Positions 5,045-10,481 of a stretch of 10,481 nt of DNA are shown in pieces. The stretch's first letter is position 1. Every line of letters starts with the position of its first letter. The notes under the pieces are model-generated. The model saw only the letters and a list, made by a program, of their open reading frames with translations. It searched no databases and was not told the origin of the DNA. Location of the stretch: positions 1 through 10,481 of the forward strand of contig JBCCMB010000098.1 in NCBI GenBank assembly GCA_039026555.1, read 5' to 3'. The DNA comes from JBCCMB01 sp039026555 (GTDB lineage: Bacteria; Pseudomonadota; Alphaproteobacteria; Caulobacterales; Hyphomonadaceae). The translations under genes and the position numbers were made by a program.

Positions 5045-7228
5045 TCACATAAAACTGTAAGGCTCAACGTCCAGCGCGACGCGCACCGATGATGGCAGCT
5101 TTACCCGTGCGCGCCAGGCGGTGAGATAAGCGGACAAGTCTATATTTCGATCCGACCGCACTAGGAACCGCCGTCGATGCCGACCGCGGAGAATGGCGAT
5201 CGGCGCGGGCGCAGGTCCCCACACCTCGACGCCATCCGTATGCGGCGCTGCTTTGCCCAATGCTTGGGCGGCCGCATCTGCGGTGTCCGCGCCCTCCCCC
5301 GACACAATAACCGCGCCAAGCCGGCCGAAGGGCGGGAAACCCAACACCTCCCGGTCTTCCAGCTCGAGGGCGATAAACGCATCGCGATCGCCCGCGGCCA
5401 AAGCCGCAATCGCCGCGCTGTCTGGCGCATAGGTCTGAATGATCGCGCGGCCCGGCCGATCTGCGCGTCCCGCCCGGCCGGAGACTTGGGACAAGAGCTG
5501 AAACGTACGCTCGCCGGCGCGCAGATCTCCGCCCTTCAGTCCGCTGTCGGCGTCTACGGCGCCGACCAGAGTGAGCTTTGGGAAATTATGCCCTTTGGCG
5601 GCGATCTGCGTTCCGATCAGAATATCGATGGCGCCGGCTTCCATGCGCGCGATGAGCTCGCTGAGCGCCTCTGACGACCACGCCGTGTCAGACGAAAACA
5701 CCTCCACCCGCGCTTTGGGAAAACTGGTGCGCGCTTCTTCCGCCAAACGTTCAACGCCTGGCCCTACGCCCGCCAAACTATTCTCCGCGCCGCAATGCGG
5801 GCAGGCCTTGGGCTTTGGCATGGAATAGCCGGTCAAATGACACACCAACATTCCGGTATAGCGATGCTCGGTCAGCCAACTTTCGGTGTCGGGCGCTTTC
5901 AGGCGTTCGCCGCACGCCTTGCAGATCACCAGCGGGGCGTAGCCGCGGCGGTTAAGATAGAGTAGAGTTTGCTCGCCCGCCTCAAATGTCTCTCGCATGG
6001 CGTTAAGCAAAGGCGGAGACAGCCAAGCGCCTGTCTCCGGAGGCGTTTCTCGCATATCCGCGATTGTAATCTCGGGCAGAACCGCTGCGCCCGGCCGCGC
6101 GCTGAGTTTCACCTGGTCGTAGCGTCCCGCCTGCGCATTTGCGACGGTTTCCAAGGATGGCGTTGCGGAGGCGAGAGCGATGGGAAATCCGCCAATCTGC
6201 GCACGCATCACCGCCAAATCGCGCGCTTGATAGATCACGCCCTCCTCCTGCTTGTAGGAGGCGTCATGCTCTTCATCGACAATGATCAAGCGAAGCTTGG
6301 AAAAGGGCAAAAAAAGCGCCGACCGCGCGCCAACCACGATACGCGCCCGACCGAACGCCACTTCACGCCAAGCGCGTCTACGCGCTTTCGAACCGGCGTT
6401 GGAATGCCATTCGGCGGGCGTTGCGCCAAAACGCGCCTCGAAGCGCTCTAAGACCGCTTGGGTCAGTGCAATTTCCGGAAGCAAGACCAAGATCTGAGCA
6501 TCAGGATCGCGACGCAGCGTTTCGGCGATCGCCTCAAAATAGACTTCCGTTTTGCCTGATCCGGTGACGCCGTCGATCAGCACTGGACGAAACGCCTTCG
6601 CCCGAACGGCGGCGCACAGTCCCTCCGCAGCAGAGGCCTGATCTGCGGTGAGTTCAAAACCTTTGCGTTCGGGATCTGGGTGTTCAAAGGGCGGATCTAA
6701 GGAGCGCACCATGGTCTCCAAACATCCGGCGTCGATCAAGCCCTTCACAACGCCGGAAGACACGCCGGCCGCACGCGCCAACTCCGCCGGCGTCATTGGC
6801 GTATCGGCCGCCGCCAACACCGCGTCGCGCGCCGGCGTTAGGCGGGATGGCGCATTGCCCGTAGGTCGGACTAGGTTTTCCGTTGGCGGCGCGAAGAGCG
6901 CCTCTTTAGAGCGCATCGCCATGGCCAGCAGATTTCCCGGCGGCGCGCACACATATTTGGCCGCGCGGTCGATGAAAATGCGGGTCTCTTCGGGCAAAGG
7001 CGGCGCCGTATCGATCACCTGATCGACCGGCTTCAATGGCCGGGCGGGCGGACCCTCTTTCACCGCCCACACCGCGCCGATCATTTTGCGCGGTCCCAGC
7101 GGAACTTCCACAAACGCGCCCGGTTCGACCTCGACGCCTTCGGGGACGGCGTAGTCGAAGGGTTCAGGCAACGGCTTTGGAAGAAGCACCGACGCGATTT
7201 TGGCGTCGGCGGAAGCGAACAAATCCAT
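5045..7228 (-). CDS. priA: Primosomal protein N' / replication restart helicase PriA
   Basis: 727 residues, full length. PriA binds stalled forks and D-loops, unwinds 3'-to-5', and reloads DnaB. The order is normal. The N-terminal fork-binding domain opens with VLLPKPLPEPFDYAVPEG (14-31). A winged-helix region lies near 130-170. The helicase follows, with Walker A DGVTGSGKTEVYF (219-231), the DEEH box (318-321), ASATPSLET (353-361), GTQIAAKGHNFP (539-550) and QVSGRAGR (581-588). FPPFGRLGAV (631-640) begins the C-terminal domain. In the zinc region, C436, C439, C476 and C479 are present, so one site is intact. The second site of E. coli PriA (C445, C448, C463, C466) reads A445, T448, C463, T466 and cannot bind zinc in the usual way. 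The start fits conserved PriA N-termini, although the GGAG before the ATG is very close (one base). Divergent from xerC; convergent with the synthetase. Confidence 0.97.
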   Translation of the reverse strand: MDLFASADAKIASVLLPKPLPEPFDYAVPEGVEVEPGAFVEVPLGPRKMIGAVWAVKEGPPARPLKPVDQVIDTAPPLPEETRIFIDRAAKYVCAPPGNLLAMAMRSKEALFAPPTENLVRPTGNAPSRLTPARDAVLAAADTPMTPAELARAAGVSSGVVKGLIDAGCLETMVRSLDPPFEHPDPERKGFELTADQASAAEGLCAAVRAKAFRPVLIDGVTGSGKTEVYFEAIAETLRRDPDAQILVLLPEIALTQAVLERFEARFGATPAEWHSNAGSKARRRAWREVAFGRARIVVGARSALFLPFSKLRLIIVDEEHDASYKQEEGVIYQARDLAVMRAQIGGFPIALASATPSLETVANAQAGRYDQVKLSARPGAAVLPEITIADMRETPPETGAWLSPPLLNAMRETFEAGEQTLLYLNRRGYAPLVICKACGERLKAPDTESWLTEHRYTGMLVCHLTGYSMPKPKACPHCGAENSLAGVGPGVERLAEEARTSFPKARVEVFSSDTAWSSEALSELIARMEAGAIDILIGTQIAAKGHNFPKLTLVGAVDADSGLKGGDLRAGERTFQLLSQVSGRAGRADRPGRAIIQTYAPDSAAIAALAAGDRDAFIALELEDREVLGFPPFGRLGAVIVSGEGADTADAAAQALGKAAPHTDGVEVWGPAPAPIAILRGRHRRRFLVRSDRNIDLSAYLTAWRARVKLPSSVRVALDVEPYSFM

Positions 7229-7314
7229 GCTCCGAAGATTGCGCGCGTCGCCGATAAATTAAAGAGGAGCCGGCGTTAAAGCCTGCTTTAAGGCGCATCT
7301 GTAGGTTCGACCCT
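7229..7314. promoter_or_regulatory. Divergent priA / xerC promoter region with a TTAAAG dyad
   Basis: These 86 bases must drive priA (minus) and xerC (plus). They contain a perfect dyad, TTAAAG-CCTG-CTTTAA (7276-7291), 24 bases before the xerC ATG, plus another TTAA at 7259-7262. The dyad resembles the CtrA box of alphaproteobacteria (TTAA-N7-TTAA), but its two TTAA blocks are 8 bases apart rather than 7. TTTAAT on the minus strand (complement of 7258-7263) could be a -10 element for priA. A weak AGG at 7303-7305 is the only Shine-Dalgarno candidate for xerC. Confidence 0.45.
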
Positions 7315-8262
7315 ATGGATATCGCCCACACATCTTCAAACGCGCCCAGGACAGGCCTAGACGCGCTAACCGCCTTCGCCGCCTATTTGACGGAGGAGCG
7401 CCGCGTCTCGGCACACACGCTGGACGGCTATCGGCGAGACGTTGCGCACTTTCTCGGCTTTCTCACGCGCCATCTCGGCGGCGAGCCGCATGTGCATGAT
7501 TTGCAGAATGTTACAGCGGCGGATGTCCGCGCTTGGTTGGCCGATCGGCGCGCAAGTGATGGGTTAGAGCCAGCGTCCTTGTCCCGCGCTTTATCGGCCG
7601 TCCGCGCCTTTTTCCGATTTATGGATCGTCGCTTGGATGCGCCTAACGCCAAGATCCAGCTCGTGCGCGGCCCTAAACGTCGCCAGCGCCTGCCGCGTCC
7701 CGTGGCCGAGGACGCGGCGCGCGCCATGCTGGATGATGCGGCGGACCAAGATGAGGCGCCGCCCTGGGTCGCGGCCAGAGATGCGGCGATCTTATCCCTG
7801 CTTTATGGCGCGGGCTTACGCATCTCTGAAGCTCTAGCCCTGACCGGCGCAGATACTCCGGCGCCTGAAACGCTGCGTATCGTAGGCAAGGGCGGCAAAG
7901 TGCGTTTGGCCCCGCTCATCCCGGCCGTCCGGGCCGCGATCGATGAGTATGTACGGCTCCGGCCATTTGCACTGGGCGGCGCCGACGATCCTTTGTTTCG
8001 AGGCGTCAAGGGCGGCGCGCTCAATCCGCGTATCATCCAGCGCTTGGTGGAACGTATGCGCCTCGCGCTAGACCTGCCGGCGACGGCGACGCCGCATGCG
8101 TTGCGCCATTCCTTCGCCACGCATTTGCTGGCCAATGGCGCAGACCTTCGCGCGATCCAAACGCTTCTAGGCCACGCCAGCTTGTCGACGACGCAAATCT
8201 ATACGGGCGTGGAAGCCTCCCGTCTTAAAGCCGTTCACAAGGCCGCCCACCCGCGCGGCTAG
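7315..8262 (+). CDS. xerC: Tyrosine recombinase XerC
   Basis: 315 residues, the usual Xer length. With a partner recombinase XerD, XerC resolves chromosome dimers at dif. The N-terminal SAM-like DNA-binding domain covers about 15-105 (DALTAFAAYLTEERRVSAHT, VRAFFRFMDRR). The catalytic domain shows all expected residues: Arg169 in YGAGLRISEAL, Lys195 in VGKGGKVRL, His261 and Arg264 in HALRHSFATHLL, His287 in LGHASLSTTQ, and the nucleophile Tyr296 in QIYTGVE. It ends KAAHPRG, the C-terminal form I associate with XerC rather than XerD or phage integrases. Its place beside priA, seen in other alphaproteobacteria, supports a chromosomal Xer and not a mobile-element integrase. No dif-like site was recognised in the window. 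The stop lies 3 bases from the stop of the convergent crotonase gene. Confidence 0.93.
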   Translation: MDIAHTSSNAPRTGLDALTAFAAYLTEERRVSAHTLDGYRRDVAHFLGFLTRHLGGEPHVHDLQNVTAADVRAWLADRRASDGLEPASLSRALSAVRAFFRFMDRRLDAPNAKIQLVRGPKRRQRLPRPVAEDAARAMLDDAADQDEAPPWVAARDAAILSLLYGAGLRISEALALTGADTPAPETLRIVGKGGKVRLAPLIPAVRAAIDEYVRLRPFALGGADDPLFRGVKGGALNPRIIQRLVERMRLALDLPATATPHALRHSFATHLLANGADLRAIQTLLGHASLSTTQIYTGVEASRLKAVHKAAHPRG

Positions 8263-8265
8263 GCG

Positions 8266-9027
8266 TTAGATATCGCTAAAGTCACCGCCGCGACCCTTAC
8301 CGCCGGCAAACCGCGCCGCACCGGTGGCTGCACCCGCCCGCAAAGACCCGCGGCCAAGCTCGGCTTCAACCTCTAAAGCCGCATCTATCGGCAGGCTCCA
8401 TTGCTGAAGCGCGCTTTCGCGGTCATTGCGCATACAGGCCTGCGGAAAAGCGGCGAGCGTATCTGCAATCTCGAGCGACGCGGTTAGCGCGTCGCCATCA
8501 GAGACCACGCGATTGGCGAGGCCGAAGGACAAAGCCTCGTCGGCGCCCACGGCGCGACCGGTGAGGATCATATCCATCGCGCGTGATTGGCCGATGAGCC
8601 GGGGAAGACGAATGGTGCCGCCGTCAATTAGCGGCACGCCCCATCGCCGGCAGTAAACGCCGAAAATAGCACTCGCCGCCGCCACGCGAAGATCGCATAA
8701 GATCGCCAATTCCAGCCCGCCGGCCACAGCGTGGCCTTCCACCGCCGCAATGGAAGGTTTCGTCAGGTTGAGCCATGTCGGCCCCATAGGCGCCGTTCGC
8801 GTAAACCCTGCGCCGCCCGCGACCGCCTTCAGATCGGCGCCCGCGCAGAAATTCCCATCGGCGCCGGTTAGAATGTGGACCGACACCGCGTCATCGGCCT
8901 CGCCCGCCTCAAAGGCGGCTTTCAATTGGGCGGCGGTCTCAGGATCCACCGCATTTCGCGCATGGGGCCGATTAATCGTAACAATCTGCGCCGCCCCGCG
9001 CCGTTCAACTAAAATCTGCTCCGACAT
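8266..9027 (-). CDS. Crotonase / enoyl-CoA hydratase family protein
   Basis: 253 residues from the ATG at 9027. A GTG at 9030 would add one residue, but it sits only 3 bases from the GGAGG Shine-Dalgarno (9034-9038), whereas the ATG is 6 bases away. Crotonase folds bind acyl-CoA and hold the thioester in an oxyanion hole; seen here as NFCAGADLKAVAG (59-71) and GHAVAGGLELAILCDLRVAA (98-117). Glu106 matches the first catalytic Glu of mitochondrial enoyl-CoA hydratase (Glu144). The second (Glu164, in its FGQPEI block) aligns with Cys126 in FGVYCRRWGVPLIDGG (122-137), so classical hydration is uncertain. Isomerase, hydrolase or another crotonase reaction is possible. The C-terminus is rich in Ala and Gly. 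It follows the CocE-type gene on the same strand by 59 bases and may be cotranscribed with it. Confidence 0.88.
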   Translation of the reverse strand: MSEQILVERRGAAQIVTINRPHARNAVDPETAAQLKAAFEAGEADDAVSVHILTGADGNFCAGADLKAVAGGAGFTRTAPMGPTWLNLTKPSIAAVEGHAVAGGLELAILCDLRVAAASAIFGVYCRRWGVPLIDGGTIRLPRLIGQSRAMDMILTGRAVGADEALSFGLANRVVSDGDALTASLEIADTLAAFPQACMRNDRESALQQWSLPIDAALEVEAELGRGSLRAGAATGAARFAGGKGRGGDFSDI

Positions 9028-9086
9028 CACGCGCCTCCAATGAGAAACGCGAAGTCTAATCGCCCTGCCCTATGGGAAGAAAAGCG

Positions 9087-10481
9087 CTATCTCAACGGCG
9101 CCGGCCATTCGATACGGCTAACAGCGTCCCCGCCGACATAGATCGTATTGGTCGCAATCTCCTGATCGGTGGAGGTGTAGGGATCCTGCGCGGTATTTAA
9201 ATTCCGCGAGTAGTTCGGAAAATTGCTGGACGAAACATGCACCCGCAAGCTGTGGCCTGCTTCAATCCGCCGGGTGAGAAGAATGGGCGGCAGCTCGACA
9301 TCATAGCGCTGGCCGGCTTCCATAAAGACAGATTTGTCGACACCGTCGCGATGGCGCATCCGCAGGATCGTGTCGCCGATATTGTAGGCGCGGCCATCCG
9401 GATAAACATCCATCAGCTTGACGGTAAAATCCGTATCCGGACGGTCTGACGACACGCTGAGCGAGACATTGGCATAACCGACAAAATCGATCGACGCCTC
9501 AAGCGGATCCGAGGTGAACACCAACACGTCCTGGCGCGCCTCGAGAGGTGTTTGATCAAAGGCGCCGTCATCATGGTCTGTGCCGGTGCCGCCAATCTCG
9601 CCGCCCATGCTGGGAACAGGGTCGGCGGGATCATAGGTATAGGTCAATTCGGCGGACATGTCCGCGGCTGCGCCAAACGCGCCGTTCGCCGCGAGGCTCC
9701 AGACATCGCCGCCGCCATAAGACAGCGTGTCGCCTTTAATCCAAATCCCATCCGCGACATAGGCTTTAACGCCAGTGTCGACCGCGGCCTGACGCGTCGC
9801 ATCACGATCCACTGGCATCCAATGACTGAACCAAGCGACGATCTCATCATGTAGAGGGAACCGCGCGTCCCCTAGAGCCAAATCACCAATGGACCAATCC
9901 TCAGTCTCGCGTCCAAAGCTGCAATGTCCGCCCTGGGTTAGGCGCAGGGTTTGATTGTCGCGACCAATTTTCAGCCCTTCGCCATGGTTCCAATTGAAAT
10001 ACGCGACGGTCGACCGCGTGGAAATGTCATACAAGGCCTCCGCCCAAAATCCGGGGATCTCAATGGCTTCACCTTCACTGATCCGGTTTTCCGACCAATC
10101 AGGATGGCTCGGCCCACGCGTCAGATACTCGGCCACCTCGTTTCGCGGCGCATCCAGCTCCTCCATAATATCGATCATCGGCAGGTGCATGCGCGTCTCA
10201 TCATAGCGCTTCGGGTCTACGCCCCAGCCGGAATTTTCCAACGTGAAACGCGCGGACAAGCGTTGGCGTTCCTCGTCGCTGATATCCGCCGGCAATTGCG
10301 GCCAGTCTTGGTGCATCGCTTCGTAGAAATAATCGAACCAGCCCTGCTGCCAGGCGCCACCCCGCCAGAAATTGCCTTGCTCTTTAAACGGGCCGGCCTC
10401 CGCGACCCCGACGCCGGCTGACATGGCGACAAACGCCACATGCGCGGGGTGCCCGGCGGCGGCGAGTTTGGGTTGGTTCTC
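9087..10481 (-). CDS. CocE/NonD-type alpha/beta hydrolase, N-terminal part outside window
   Basis: The minus-strand frame is open from the right edge (10481) to a TAG at 9087-9089: 464 residues with no start in a plausible place. The GTG at 10439 is internal, since the 14 codons above it (ENQPKLAAAGHPAH) continue the family sequence that normally follows the nucleophile elbow. The catalytic Ser therefore lies just outside. The fold continues with a helical lid (about 35-130), IPGFWAEALYDIS (142-154), which probably carries the acid residue Asp152, and QGGHCSFG (183-190) with the likely catalytic His186. About 240-464 is the C-terminal jelly-roll domain: QDVLVFTSDPLEASIDFVG (317-335), DTDFTVKLMDVYPDG (349-363) and SSNFPNYSRNLNT (418-430). 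Relatives include cocaine esterase, X-Pro dipeptidyl peptidases and glutaryl-7-ACA acylases; the substrate here cannot be read. Whether a signal peptide exists is unknown, as the start is missing. Confidence 0.88.
   Translation of the reverse strand, partial: ENQPKLAAAGHPAHVAFVAMSAGVGVAEAGPFKEQGNFWRGGAWQQGWFDYFYEAMHQDWPQLPADISDEERQRLSARFTLENSGWGVDPKRYDETRMHLPMIDIMEELDAPRNEVAEYLTRGPSHPDWSENRISEGEAIEIPGFWAEALYDISTRSTVAYFNWNHGEGLKIGRDNQTLRLTQGGHCSFGRETEDWSIGDLALGDARFPLHDEIVAWFSHWMPVDRDATRQAAVDTGVKAYVADGIWIKGDTLSYGGGDVWSLAANGAFGAAADMSAELTYTYDPADPVPSMGGEIGGTGTDHDDGAFDQTPLEARQDVLVFTSDPLEASIDFVGYANVSLSVSSDRPDTDFTVKLMDVYPDGRAYNIGDTILRMRHRDGVDKSVFMEAGQRYDVELPPILLTRRIEAGHSLRVHVSSSNFPNYSRNLNTAQDPYTSTDQEIATNTIYVGGDAVSRIEWPAPLR

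Noticed and set aside
5177..5674. 165-residue plus-strand frame opposite the priA 3' half
   Set aside because: It is antisense to the conserved helicase domain, Arg/Pro/Ala-rich, and without a ribosome-binding site or family resemblance.
7315..8262. Phage or integron integrase, suggesting a mobile element
   Set aside because: Length, C-terminal ending and position beside priA fit housekeeping XerC. There is no excisionase, attachment-site repeat, tRNA or other mobile-element gene nearby.
9951..10421. 156-residue plus-strand frame opposite the CocE-type gene
   Set aside because: It overlaps conserved hydrolase sequence in antisense and has no recognisable fold or motif.

Overview
The window is chromosomal, housekeeping-type DNA from an alphaproteobacterium. 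The evidence is a high G+C content (about 60% by eye), densely packed genes on both strands, a LON-domain / Trm112-like / DUF971 gene trio of the kind found in that class, and xerC beside priA. The PriA finger sequence (CHLTGYSM in place of the usual CHHCG) and the gene styles remind me of the Caulobacterales / Maricaulales / Hyphomonadaceae side of the class. That placement is recollection, not a search result. I see no transposase, phage gene, CRISPR array, tRNA or rRNA.

Layout. (1) Bases 1-478, minus strand: the 5' part of a two-helix membrane protein of unknown function that runs off the left edge. (2) 551-1858, minus: a PLP enzyme of the O-acetylhomoserine sulfhydrylase (MetY) group. Its leader hairpin overlaps its own Shine-Dalgarno sequence, and two hairpins follow its stop codon. 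(3) 1990-3277, plus: three genes joined by ATGA stop/start overlaps, encoding a LON substrate-binding-domain protein, a Trm112/YcaR-like protein and a DUF971 protein. (4) 3425-5038, plus: an AMP-forming acyl-CoA synthetase, preceded by a 147-base gap with a perfect 11-bp inverted repeat and a second hairpin. (5) 5045-7228, minus: priA, convergent with the synthetase and 6 bases from it. (6) 7315-8262, plus: xerC, divergent from priA across an 86-base region with a perfect TTAAAG/CTTTAA dyad. (7) 8266-9027, minus: a crotonase-family protein, 3 bases from the xerC stop. (8) 9087-10481, minus: the C-terminal part of a CocE/NonD-type alpha/beta hydrolase whose start lies beyond the right edge.

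Together the genes cover methionine/sulfur assimilation (metY), acyl-CoA activation and processing (the synthetase and the crotonase, which are not adjacent), replication restart (priA), chromosome dimer resolution (xerC), and a conserved but poorly understood trio. I found no convincing new defence or mobile system. The best leads are the occluded metY ribosome-binding site, the coupled LON/Trm112/DUF971 trio, the missing second zinc site in PriA, the paired inverted repeats before the synthetase, and the unrecognised membrane protein at the left edge.
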